Source of the DNA: Muribaculaceae bacterium | Lineage (GTDB): Bacteria > Bacteroidota > Bacteroidia > Bacteroidales > Muribaculaceae | Direction of reading: 5' to 3' | DNA length: 64,000 nt | NCBI GenBank assembly: GCA_017557425.1 | Contig: JAFYYU010000012.1 | Span: 186,001 to 250,000 of the forward strand | Shown here: positions 25,635 through 34,141 of the stretch, piece after piece | Position numbering within the stretch: the first letter of the stretch is position 1 | Layout of the letters: the number at the start of each line of letters is the position of its first letter | Made by a program: the position numbers and the translations under genes | Notes under the pieces: generated by a model | Database searches by the model: none | What the model was told of the DNA's origin: nothing | Seen by the model: the letters and a program-made list of their open reading frames with translations, nothing else

Positions 25635-27518
25635 ATGAAAAAAATCTTACTTCTTTTAACCGCAGCATTGTTGCTGCCGTTGGCTGTTGAAGCTCAAAGC
25701 GCAATGCCTAGACCAGATGTGAGAAAGTGTCCTTTAGTCGTCCATGCCCCTGCCAAGATGGATTTGCAGGAGAACCAGAGGATAATGGGCCACTATGACA
25801 ATGATGTAGTTGGAACTGAGGGTGTTGGCTTGACGACCACTACCGGCAAGGTTTCGATTGGCACAATCCTGGAGTCTGAAGAACTTGATATCTTCAATGG
25901 CGGTAAAATCGTTTCATTCCGTGTCGGCTTGGCCGAGAGTACTCCCGTTACCAAGGTCTTTGTCGTCCCCATCACATCAGGCGGTGCCTACGGGTCGATG
26001 GTTTCCTGGCCTTGTGAAGTCAGCGCTACCGGATGGAATGTCATCAATCTAACGTCTCCTTACCAGCTCAATCTGAGCGAAGGTGGACGCTTGCTGATCG
26101 GCTTTGAGTACGAGCAGACCCAGACGAATAAACCTCTCGCACTGGTAAACGAGGGCGATGAGGCTTATGACACATACTGGTACAAGAAAGCCGGTCATCA
26201 ATACCGCTGGACGACCGCAGGCTTGAAGTCCTATGGCAACTTGTGCATACAGTGCGTCGTTGAAAAAGACCATTTTCCCGAAGTGCTCATCAAAACCGGT
26301 AATCTGCAGTGTCCCGGCTTTGTGAAAAAGGGTGATGAAATGCCATTTTCCTTTACAGTAAAAAACAGGGGAACCCAGGCACTGAATCCCAACGATTTGA
26401 CCTTTGATGTGAACATCGATGGAGAAAAGGTTGCCACCATCAGCAATCCCGAGGTGCTTGAGTCGGGAATCACCACAACTATCGAAGGCATAATTGAAAC
26501 CTCAGAGTTGACTTCCGGTAGCCACACCTTGACCATCAACAATGCGGTTGCCCTTGGCGAGACGCTGGATTATGTCTATCCCATGAACGCCGAATTCATG
26601 ATTCACAGCGGCACCTATCCCAGGCAGAAGCATTATGTCGAGCAGTACACTTCGACCTATTGCACCTATTGCCCGCTGGGCAACTCCATGCTGAGCATCC
26701 TCAAGCAAATGCGTGACGACATCATCTGGGTGGGTGTGCATGCCAACTTTAACGGCGTTGACCCCATGTCCTGTGCCCAGGGCGACAGCATCATGGACTA
26801 CGTGGGCAATAATTCCTATCCTTCGGCCACATTCGACCGCTCAACCGGTTGGGAAAACGAGAGGCAACTGGTAAACAGCATCGGCTACTATGCCGATTAT
26901 CACCAGCAAATAGCTGAGGAATTGGGCCATTTCTTTGACTATATTACGGAACAGAACCCCACTTTCGCCTCCATTGAGATCAGCCCTGTCGTAGATCCCG
27001 AGACACGTGAAGCCGTAATCATCGTTTCAGGTGAGATGACTCCCGACTTCGATTTGCTGCTGGGCGATGACAACGTGCTCAACGTCTTTATTACCGAGGA
27101 CAGTGTTGTCGCTCCCCAGTTGAACAGTGGAATGTGGGTTTCACAGTATGTTCACAATGGCGTGTTCCGCTGCGCATTGGGCTCAGTCAAGGGCGTTGGC
27201 TTCAATAGGGTGGATGGCGGCTATAGCAACGAGTTTACAGTTACCATCCCCGAGGAGTGGGTATTGGACAACCTGAACGTTGTCGCGTTTATCTCACGTC
27301 CCATTGCCGCCGGTGTTCTGACCGATATGGAGTTGAATAACGCTGAATCGGTAAGGCTTTATAACCCGTCACATAGCATTGAGGAAATATTGGCTGATGG
27401 CGATGCGGTTCCCGTGGAATACTACGACATCATGGGACATCGCACCAATGGGCCCCGTCAGGGCATCAACATCGTCAAGATGAGCGACGGAACGGCAAGG
27501 AAAGTGCTTGTGAAGTAA
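25635..27518 (+). CDS. Omp28-related secreted protein with type IX-like C-terminal tail
   Basis: About 627 residues from the ATG at 25635 (MKKILLLLTAALLLPLAVEA, signal peptide); a longer frame upstream overlaps the previous gene and is rejected. The N-terminal half is beta-rich and includes a CARDB-like adhesive domain (FSFTVKNRGTQALNPNDLTF). The C-terminal half is Omp28-like, with the thioredoxin-type motif EQYTSTYCTYCPLGNSML near residue 340. The end (YYDIMGHRTNGPRQGINIVK and on to KVLVK) resembles a T9SS type A sorting tail. It closes the five-gene operon and adds a third CxxC protein to it. Confidence 0.87.
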   Translation: MKKILLLLTAALLLPLAVEAQSAMPRPDVRKCPLVVHAPAKMDLQENQRIMGHYDNDVVGTEGVGLTTTTGKVSIGTILESEELDIFNGGKIVSFRVGLAESTPVTKVFVVPITSGGAYGSMVSWPCEVSATGWNVINLTSPYQLNLSEGGRLLIGFEYEQTQTNKPLALVNEGDEAYDTYWYKKAGHQYRWTTAGLKSYGNLCIQCVVEKDHFPEVLIKTGNLQCPGFVKKGDEMPFSFTVKNRGTQALNPNDLTFDVNIDGEKVATISNPEVLESGITTTIEGIIETSELTSGSHTLTINNAVALGETLDYVYPMNAEFMIHSGTYPRQKHYVEQYTSTYCTYCPLGNSMLSILKQMRDDIIWVGVHANFNGVDPMSCAQGDSIMDYVGNNSYPSATFDRSTGWENERQLVNSIGYYADYHQQIAEELGHFFDYITEQNPTFASIEISPVVDPETREAVIIVSGEMTPDFDLLLGDDNVLNVFITEDSVVAPQLNSGMWVSQYVHNGVFRCALGSVKGVGFNRVDGGYSNEFTVTIPEEWVLDNLNVVAFISRPIAAGVLTDMELNNAESVRLYNPSHSIEEILADGDAVPVEYYDIMGHRTNGPRQGINIVKMSDGTARKVLVK

Positions 27519-27521
27519 ACA

Positions 27522-28067
27522 TCAGAACTGTATTGTAGCAGTCAATCCATAGGCCCGGTCACCAAAGGTGGTCGGGCTTATTGCTACGTCAACATCCTTG
27601 ACAAACGGTCGTGTAAAGATGAAAGCAGTCCCTGCCCCGATGGCGGCACCGCCCAATACGTCCCACCAGTCATGGCGGTCGGTGTGGACACGCCCCCAAG
27701 CGACAAAACTCGACACGGCATAGGCGGGAACGCCCCATTTCCAGCCATAACGCTTCATCAGGAACGTGGAACCGTTGAAGGCGACTGCCGTGTGGGTGCT
27801 GGGAAACGCGTGGTGGCCCGTGCCGTCAGGACGGTCTTTGCGGATGCACAGTTCCAAGCCGTAATTCACGGCGATGCAGGTGGCGGCACTCAATCCCAGC
27901 TGTTTGAGACCTTCATTGTCGTGTTTTGCGATGGCCACACCCAGCGCGGTGGCGTCGGGCAACAGGCACAACACGTCGGTAGTGTGCCGCAAGGCATCAT
28001 CGTCAGCTTGAATGTGCAGGCCGCATGCCAATATCAGGGCTGCAAGAAATATACGGGCGGTTTTCAT
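27522..28067 (-). CDS. PAP2-superfamily phosphatase, periplasmic
   Basis: A 181-residue protein with a signal peptide (about 1-21) and the three phosphatase motifs of the PAP2 superfamily: KDRPDG near 78, PSTHTAVAF near 89 and GRVHTDRHDWWDVLGG near 122, with the catalytic His in the second and third. Such enzymes dephosphorylate lipid phosphates, including undecaprenyl pyrophosphate and lipid A; which applies here is unknown. It is shorter than many family members but all motifs are intact. Its start overlaps the stop of the YgiQ gene by four bases, so translation is probably coupled. Confidence 0.88.
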   Translation of the reverse strand: MKTARIFLAALILACGLHIQADDDALRHTTDVLCLLPDATALGVAIAKHDNEGLKQLGLSAATCIAVNYGLELCIRKDRPDGTGHHAFPSTHTAVAFNGSTFLMKRYGWKWGVPAYAVSSFVAWGRVHTDRHDWWDVLGGAAIGAGTAFIFTRPFVKDVDVAISPTTFGDRAYGLTATIQF

Positions 28068-29914
28068 CGTTGGGGATAGAGTTTGCGCAGCAGGTCGCTG
28101 CGGTGGATACGTTTCAGCGCTGCGGTGATGGCGGCGCGGTTTTTGCGGTCATACCAGAAGAAGAAAAGCCGTTGAGCCTGTTTCTCCATGGGTGTTTTGG
28201 CACAAAAGACAGGCTTCAGCGTGTAAGGATGTATGCCAGTGAAATAGGTCTCGGTAGAGACGGTCATGGGCGTGGGCGTGAAATCCTGTACCTGTTCCAG
28301 ACGGAAGTCCAATTCTTTTGTGATAGCGGCGAGTTCGGCCATATCAGCCTCATGGCAGCCTGGATGAGACGAGATGAAGTAGGGGATGAGCTGCTGCCGC
28401 AGGTTGTACTTCGTGTTCACACGGTCGAACAGCGCTTTGAATCGCTTGAACAGCTCAAATGAGGGCTTGCGCATCAACATCAGCACGTCGTCGCTGGTGT
28501 GCTCGGGGGCGACTTTCAGGCGTCCCGACACATGATAGCGGATGAGCTCCTCGTTGTATTGGGCATTGATTTTGTCCACACGCGGGTCGCCAGTGCGGTG
28601 CATCGACAGGTCGTAGCGCACGCCGCTGCCGATGAACGACTTCTTTACCTCTGGCAAGGCGTCCACAGCATGATAGATGTCCAGCAGTTGGCTATGGTCG
28701 GTGTTGAGGTTGCCGCATGGCTGCGGGTGCAGGCACGACGGGCGTTGGCAACGCTGGCAGCGTTCCAGGTCCTTCCCGTGCATGCCGTACATGTTGGCGC
28801 TGGGACCGCCCAGGTCGCTGATGTAGCCCTTGAAATCCTCCATTTGCACTACCTGCTTGACTTCTCGCAGGATGGACTGTTTGCTGCGTGAGGCGATGAA
28901 TTTGCCCTGGTGGGCGCTGATGGTGCAGAAGGCGCAGCCGCCAAAGCAGCCGCGGTGCATGCACACCGAGTGCCGTATCATCTCATATGCAGGAATGCGT
29001 TTGCCCTGATAGCGGGGGTGGGGCAGGCGGGTATAGGGCAGGTCAAACGAGGCGTCGATTTGCTCAGTGGTCATTGGCGGGTTGGTGCGGTTGACCTTGA
29101 CGGCGATGTCTCCGGTGGCCTGCCACACGTTGTGGCCGTGCCACAGGTTGCTCTCCACCTCGATGACCTTGAAATTCTGGGCTTGCGCCTTCATCGATTT
29201 TTGGCATTCTTCATAACTGTGCAGTACCACGTCGGTGTCGCTATTGGCCATAGGTAGCTCGCTCAACGGGCGGCGCACAACCGTTTGAGGGATGTCAGTC
29301 AGTTCGTCGATGTGTTTTCCGGCTGCCAGTGCATCGGCAATGGCGATATTGGGCAGCTCGCCCATGCCATAGACGAGCATATCGGCATGACAGTCCATGA
29401 GAATGGATGGCCTGAGGCGGTCTTGCCAGTAGTCATAATGAGCCAGTCGCCTGAGTGACACTTCGATGCCTCCGGCCACAACGGGTACGTCAGGAAACAG
29501 TTGTTTCAGAATATCACTATAGACGATGGTCGGGTAGTCGGGGCGGGCTCCCGCACGGCCATCGGGCGTGTAGGCGTCGTCACTGCGTTTGCGGCGGGCT
29601 GCCGTGTAATGGTTCACCATCGAGTCCATCGCTCCTGCCGAGACGCCGAAGAATAGCCGTGGGCGTCCCAGTTTCTTGAAGTCCCGCAGGTCGTCGCGCC
29701 AGTTGGGTTGCGGTACAATGGCCACCTTGTAGCCGTGGGCTTCAAGCACGCGACCCACCACCGCCGTGCCCATCGACGGGTGATCGATATAGGCATCACC
29801 CGTGAACAGGATCACGTCGGCTTGCTCCCAGCCCAGGTGTTCCATCTCCTTACGGGTGGTGGGCAGCCACTGGCCCTTGATGCGGTGGTCGGTATGTTGT
29901 TTGTCGCGTTTCAA
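28064..29914 (-). CDS. YgiQ-family radical SAM protein
   Basis: A 616-residue protein with an N-terminal B12-binding-like region (VILFTGDAYIDHPSMGTAVV), the radical SAM cluster motif in MHRGCFGGCAFCTISAHQGK near residue 315, and a Cys-rich stretch RCQRCQRPSCLHPQPC near 385 that may bind a second cluster. YgiQ proteins are widespread and of uncertain function, often annotated UPF0313. Both ends overlap the neighbouring genes by four bases (uvrB upstream, PAP2 downstream), so the three form one translationally coupled operon. Confidence 0.92.
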   Translation of the reverse strand: MKRDKQHTDHRIKGQWLPTTRKEMEHLGWEQADVILFTGDAYIDHPSMGTAVVGRVLEAHGYKVAIVPQPNWRDDLRDFKKLGRPRLFFGVSAGAMDSMVNHYTAARRKRSDDAYTPDGRAGARPDYPTIVYSDILKQLFPDVPVVAGGIEVSLRRLAHYDYWQDRLRPSILMDCHADMLVYGMGELPNIAIADALAAGKHIDELTDIPQTVVRRPLSELPMANSDTDVVLHSYEECQKSMKAQAQNFKVIEVESNLWHGHNVWQATGDIAVKVNRTNPPMTTEQIDASFDLPYTRLPHPRYQGKRIPAYEMIRHSVCMHRGCFGGCAFCTISAHQGKFIASRSKQSILREVKQVVQMEDFKGYISDLGGPSANMYGMHGKDLERCQRCQRPSCLHPQPCGNLNTDHSQLLDIYHAVDALPEVKKSFIGSGVRYDLSMHRTGDPRVDKINAQYNEELIRYHVSGRLKVAPEHTSDDVLMLMRKPSFELFKRFKALFDRVNTKYNLRQQLIPYFISSHPGCHEADMAELAAITKELDFRLEQVQDFTPTPMTVSTETYFTGIHPYTLKPVFCAKTPMEKQAQRLFFFWYDRKNRAAITAALKRIHRSDLLRKLYPQR

Positions 29915-31980
29915 GCTTCTTTCTCTTTGAGCATTTCTTCGAGTTTGAGGATCTCGTCGCGGTACTGGGCAGCTTCAAGGAAGTCCATCCGCTTAGCGGC
30001 CTCAATCATCTGGGTCTTCAAGCGGTCGATGGCGGCCTGCATGTCCTTGGTGCCCATGTAGGCGACTACGGGATCGGCGGCGACACCCGCGCTGCTGTCA
30101 AATTCCTCGGTGTAACGCATGGCGGGAGTGCCGGGCATCGGCGACTGGTTGTGTCGGCTGGGCACCGTCGGATGATGCATGTCGGTGTCTTGGCCAATGA
30201 TGGCTGTGCGGGCCTTGATGATGGCCGTGGGGGTGATACCGTTTTCCTCGTTGTACTTGAGCTGCAGGGTGCGGCGACGCTCGGTCTCGTCGATGGTCTG
30301 ACGCATCGAGTCGGTAATGTTGTCGGCATACATGATGACGGTTCCATTCAGGTTGCGGGCCGCACGGCCAGCCGTCTGGGTCAGTGAGCGGCGGCTGCGC
30401 AGGAAACCCTCTTTGTCGGCGTCAAGGATGGCGACCAGTGACACCTCGGGCAGGTCCAGACCCTCGCGCAGCAGGTTCACACCCACCAGCACATCGATGG
30501 CGCCGGCACGCAGGGCGTCAATGATCTCGATGCGTTCCAGCGTCTCCACGTCGCTGTGCATATAGGCGGTGCGGATGTCCAGCCGTTTCAGGTAGTCGCT
30601 CAGCTCCTCGGCCATTCGCTTGGTCAAGGTCGTTACCAGGGTGCGCTCGCCTCGCTCGATGCGCAGCTGTATTTCCTCGACCAGGTCATCGACTTGACCT
30701 TGTGAGGGGCGCACGATGATTTGCGGGTCGAGCAGGCCCGTCGGGCGGATGAGTTGCTCGGTGATGATGCCTTCGCTCTTGTTCAGCTCATAATCGGCGG
30801 GTGTGGCGCTCACATAGATCGTCTGGTGAGTCAGTTCCTCAAATTCTTCAAACCGCAACGGCCTGTTGTCCAAGGCGGCCTCCAGTCGGAAACCGTAGTG
30901 CACCAGGTTGGTCTTGCGGGATTGGTCGCCGCCGTACATGGCGCGAATCTGCGGCACGGTCACGTGGCTCTCGTCGATAATGGTGAGGAAATCGTCAGGG
31001 AAATAGTCCAGCAGGCAGAAAGGCCGCATGCCGGGACGGCGGCCGTCGAAATACCTCGAATAGTTCTCGATGCCAGAGCAATAGCCCACCTCGCGCATCA
31101 TCTCCATGTCATAGGTCACACGCTCATTGAGCCGCTTGGCCTCGGCAAAGCGGTTCTCGCGGGCAAACGCGGCGACCTGGTTCTCGCGGTCGAGGTCGAT
31201 TTGCCCCATGGCCGCTTTCATGCGCTCTTTGGTGGTAACAAAGATGTTGGCGGGGAAAATCTTAAAACCCTCCACGTCCTCGGTGGGCAACTGCGTTTCG
31301 CTGTCGAGAATCTGGATGCGTTCGATTTCGTTGCCCCAAAAGATTATGCGCAGCATGATGTCCTCATCGCTCAGGAACACGTCAATCGTGTCGCCCTTGA
31401 CGCGGAAGGTGCCCATCCTGAGTTCGGTGTCGCTGCGGGAGTAGAGCGCATCCACCAGGCGGTGCAGCAGCTCGTCACGCCCGATTTGGTCACCCACTTT
31501 GAGCTCAATGGCGTTGGCAGTGATGTCCTCGGGGTTGCCCATGCCGTAGAGGCACGATACGCTCGACACCACGATGATGTCGCGGCGCCCGCTCAACAGG
31601 GCGGTTACGGTGGCGAGCCTGAGGCGTTCAATCTCGTCGTTGATGGCGAGGTCTTTCTCGATGTACTTGTCGGTCGAGGGGATATAGGCCTCGGGCTGGT
31701 AGTAGTCGTAGTAGGAGACGAAGTAGTGCACGGCGTTCTCGGGGAAGAAACCCTTGAACTCGGCATACAGCTGGGCCGCCAGCGTCTTATTGTGCGACAA
31801 GACCAGGGTGGGACGGCCCGTTTGGGCAATGACGTTGGCCATGGTGAACGTTTTTCCGGACCCTGTAACGCCAAGCAGCGTCTGGTAAGGGACACCGTCG
31901 TTCACACCGCCTGCCAGCTCAGCAATCGCTTGTGGCTGGTCACCGGTGGGATCATATTCGGCTCGCAATTTATATTCCAT
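29911..31980 (-). CDS. uvrB: Excinuclease ABC subunit B
   Basis: A 689-residue nucleotide excision repair helicase that receives damaged DNA from UvrA and recruits UvrC. The Walker A motif GVTGSGKTFTMAN is near residue 40, the damage-probing beta hairpin (YFVSYYDYYQPEAYIPSTD) near 87, the DESH box (IIDESHVTVPQI) near 338, helicase motifs V and VI (GVNLLREGLDLPEVSLV, QTAGRAARN) and a C-terminal UVR domain (ending about residue 685) that binds UvrC. Complete and typical in length. First gene of the uvrB-ygiQ-PAP2 operon, with its own promoter. Confidence 0.98.
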   Translation of the reverse strand: MEYKLRAEYDPTGDQPQAIAELAGGVNDGVPYQTLLGVTGSGKTFTMANVIAQTGRPTLVLSHNKTLAAQLYAEFKGFFPENAVHYFVSYYDYYQPEAYIPSTDKYIEKDLAINDEIERLRLATVTALLSGRRDIIVVSSVSCLYGMGNPEDITANAIELKVGDQIGRDELLHRLVDALYSRSDTELRMGTFRVKGDTIDVFLSDEDIMLRIIFWGNEIERIQILDSETQLPTEDVEGFKIFPANIFVTTKERMKAAMGQIDLDRENQVAAFARENRFAEAKRLNERVTYDMEMMREVGYCSGIENYSRYFDGRRPGMRPFCLLDYFPDDFLTIIDESHVTVPQIRAMYGGDQSRKTNLVHYGFRLEAALDNRPLRFEEFEELTHQTIYVSATPADYELNKSEGIITEQLIRPTGLLDPQIIVRPSQGQVDDLVEEIQLRIERGERTLVTTLTKRMAEELSDYLKRLDIRTAYMHSDVETLERIEIIDALRAGAIDVLVGVNLLREGLDLPEVSLVAILDADKEGFLRSRRSLTQTAGRAARNLNGTVIMYADNITDSMRQTIDETERRRTLQLKYNEENGITPTAIIKARTAIIGQDTDMHHPTVPSRHNQSPMPGTPAMRYTEEFDSSAGVAADPVVAYMGTKDMQAAIDRLKTQMIEAAKRMDFLEAAQYRDEILKLEEMLKEKEA

Positions 31981-32003
31981 GGTCGACGTTAGCGTTTAAA
32001 CTG

Positions 32004-32011
32004 CAAAGATA
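32004..32011 (-). promoter_or_regulatory. -7 promoter element of uvrB operon
   Basis: TATCTTTG followed by C on the minus strand, 23 bases upstream of the uvrB ATG. Confidence 0.65.
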
Positions 32012-32097
32012 AAACTTTTCGGTGAAATGGTTCATGAATGAGAACAGATTTCATCCGTCCGCACAGTCCATTTCCCTATCCCTCCAATCCGTTGGCT

Positions 32098-32655
32098 TCA
32101 AGCATCGGTAACGCTTGAATCGTAGTCACTCGTTACCACGTAGTCCAGCGGACGGTCATGCGGCTCTACCGGTACCTCGTCAACCAGCTGGAAGCCGCAC
32201 GCCACGCCGATGGTGGGGCAGGTCGTGGTGCTCAGCAGGCGGTCGTAGAAGCCCTTGCCGCGCCCCAGGCGGTTACGCTGCTTGTCCAGCGCCACGGCGG
32301 GCACGATAATCAGCTCCAGGCAAGATGCATCCACGGCGTCGCCCACAGGTTCGCCGATATGGAACTTATTGTTGTCGTCGAGGCTTTCAGGTCCCAGGTA
32401 GGGCACTATTTCCAGGTCATCGCCCTTGACGCGCGGCAGGTAAATGTTCTTGCCGAGGGCCAGCCACCGGTTCACCGCCTCGTGGGTCGGCAACTCGTCA
32501 GGCAGCGACCAGTAGCACAGGATGTGCTGTGCATGCTGCCACACGGGCATCGAGCGTATCTTATTGAATACCATATCGGCCTCTACCTCACGCACCGCTG
32601 CAGGGGTCATCGCCTTGAGCTGTTTGATTTGTTGTCTTAATTCTTTCTTCGTCAT
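32098..32655 (-). CDS. 5-formyltetrahydrofolate cyclo-ligase
   Basis: About 185 residues; converts 5-formyl-THF to 5,10-methenyl-THF with ATP in one-carbon metabolism. The N-terminal basic region (KKELRQQIKQLKAMTP), the substrate region CYWSLPDELPT and the family signature GRLGRGKGFYDRLL-type motif (here NRLGRGKGFYDRLLS) are present. The ATG at 32655 is chosen because a -7 element at 32680-32687 overlaps the upstream ATG at 32682. It lies upstream of uvrB on the same strand and is divergent from trkA. Confidence 0.92.
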   Translation of the reverse strand: MTKKELRQQIKQLKAMTPAAVREVEADMVFNKIRSMPVWQHAQHILCYWSLPDELPTHEAVNRWLALGKNIYLPRVKGDDLEIVPYLGPESLDDNNKFHIGEPVGDAVDASCLELIIVPAVALDKQRNRLGRGKGFYDRLLSTTTCPTIGVACGFQLVDEVPVEPHDRPLDYVVTSDYDSSVTDA

Positions 32656-32679
32656 CTCTTCATCGTTGTTTTTCACTGA

Positions 32680-32687
32680 CAAAGGTA
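32680..32687 (-). promoter_or_regulatory. -7 promoter element of 5-formyl-THF cyclo-ligase gene
   Basis: TACCTTTG on the minus strand, 24 bases from the chosen ATG; it decides the start. Confidence 0.65.
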
Positions 32688-32750
32688 GTGCAAATTCCGG
32701 CTCAAAGTAACATTTTTAGCCACATCCATGCAGTTTTAAGAATTATTGTT

Positions 32751-32758
32751 TAATTTTG
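32751..32758 (+). promoter_or_regulatory. -7 promoter element of trkA-trkH
   Basis: TAATTTTG followed by C, 26 bases upstream of the trkA ATG. Confidence 0.6.
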
Positions 32759-32784
32759 CCATTTGTAAATAATGTTTTTATAGA

Positions 32785-34131
32785 ATGAGAGTCATTATCT
32801 TAGGTGCCGGCGCTATTGGCGCCCATTTGGCGGACCTGTTCTCAAAAATCAATCAGGACATCGTCGTGATTGATGATGATGAGCAGAAGTTGGAACGCAT
32901 TCAGGAGAATTGCGACCTGATGACTGTGCATTCGTCATCCAATGCACCCATCAAAGCGATGAAAGACGCCAAGGTGGGGAATGCCGACTTGTTCATCGCC
33001 GTCACCCGTGACGAGTATATGAATTTGAGCCAGTGTGTGTTGGCTCACTCGCTGGGGGCATCACGCACAGTTGCCAAAGTGGAAAACAGGGAATTGACGA
33101 TTCCACAAGTTGTCAACGCTTTTAGCGAGGCCGGCGTGTCATCGGTCATTGACCCTGACAACCTCGCTGCGCTGGATATCGTCAACAGCTTGAAAATGAC
33201 TTGGGTGAGACAGCGGTGGGACGTCCATGGCGGAGCACTCACGCTGTTGGGCATCAAGGCTTGGGAGGGATGCGAAATCCTCAACATCCCGTTCAAGCAG
33301 GTCTTCAAACCCGATTCACCCTATCATGTCGTGGCGATCAAGCGCGGCAATGACACCATCATTCCCACGGGCGACGATATGATCAAGACTGGCGACCTGG
33401 TCTATTTCATGACGATGCGCGAGAATATGGCCAGCATGAAGAAGCTCATGGGCAAGAGCCATTATCCTGAGGTGAAAAACGTGATCATCGTCGGCGGTGG
33501 CAGGACGGCCGTGAGGGTGGTGAACATGCTGCCTGACGGCATCCGCGCCAAGATATTTGAGAGCGACCCGCACCGTTGTGAGGAACTGACGGAACTGGTG
33601 AACAACGATCGGGTGATGGTGATCAATGCCGACGGACGGTCGGTATCTAACCTGATGGAAGAGAACATCAAGTCGGCCCAGGCTTTCATCGCACTCATGG
33701 GCAATGCCGAGGCCAATATTCTGGCTTGTCTCACCGCCAAGGAATTAGGCGTTCCCAAGACCATCGCCATGGTCGGGAACATGGACTATGTGGGCATTGC
33801 CGGCAATGTGGATATCGGTACCATCATCAACAAGCAGGCGTTGACCGCCAGTCACATCTACCAGTTGCTGCTTGACGGCGACGTGCGCAACATCCGTAAT
33901 CTGATAACCGTCAATGCCGACGTGGCTGAATTCACGGCGCACCCGGGCTCGCGGATCACGATGAAGAAAGTGCGCGACCTGGGATTCCCCGTCGAGGCCG
34001 AGTTGGGTGGACTGGTCAGGAACGGCAAAGGCATCCTGGTCAACGGCGAGACAATGATTGAGCCGGGCGACAACGTGGTGGTATTCTGTCACGGTACCCC
34101 CATCAGCAAGATAGAGAAATACTTCAAGTAG
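32785..34131 (+). CDS. trkA: Trk potassium uptake regulatory subunit TrkA
   Basis: A 448-residue peripheral membrane protein gating the TrkH channel. It has two RCK units, each a Rossmann NAD-binding domain (VIILGAGAIGAHLADLF near residue 3 and NVIIVGGGRTAVRVVNML near 233) followed by a RCK-C domain (about 135-220 and 365-447). The duplicated architecture and length are standard. It ends 10 bases before trkH, so both subunits are made from one transcript. Confidence 0.96.
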   Translation: MRVIILGAGAIGAHLADLFSKINQDIVVIDDDEQKLERIQENCDLMTVHSSSNAPIKAMKDAKVGNADLFIAVTRDEYMNLSQCVLAHSLGASRTVAKVENRELTIPQVVNAFSEAGVSSVIDPDNLAALDIVNSLKMTWVRQRWDVHGGALTLLGIKAWEGCEILNIPFKQVFKPDSPYHVVAIKRGNDTIIPTGDDMIKTGDLVYFMTMRENMASMKKLMGKSHYPEVKNVIIVGGGRTAVRVVNMLPDGIRAKIFESDPHRCEELTELVNNDRVMVINADGRSVSNLMEENIKSAQAFIALMGNAEANILACLTAKELGVPKTIAMVGNMDYVGIAGNVDIGTIINKQALTASHIYQLLLDGDVRNIRNLITVNADVAEFTAHPGSRITMKKVRDLGFPVEAELGGLVRNGKGILVNGETMIEPGDNVVVFCHGTPISKIEKYFK

Positions 34132-34141
34132 CGGCAGGCAG

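Noticed and set aside
30721-31992. 423-codon antisense frame opposite uvrB
   Set aside because: Lies wholly opposite conserved UvrB motifs with no independent signals.
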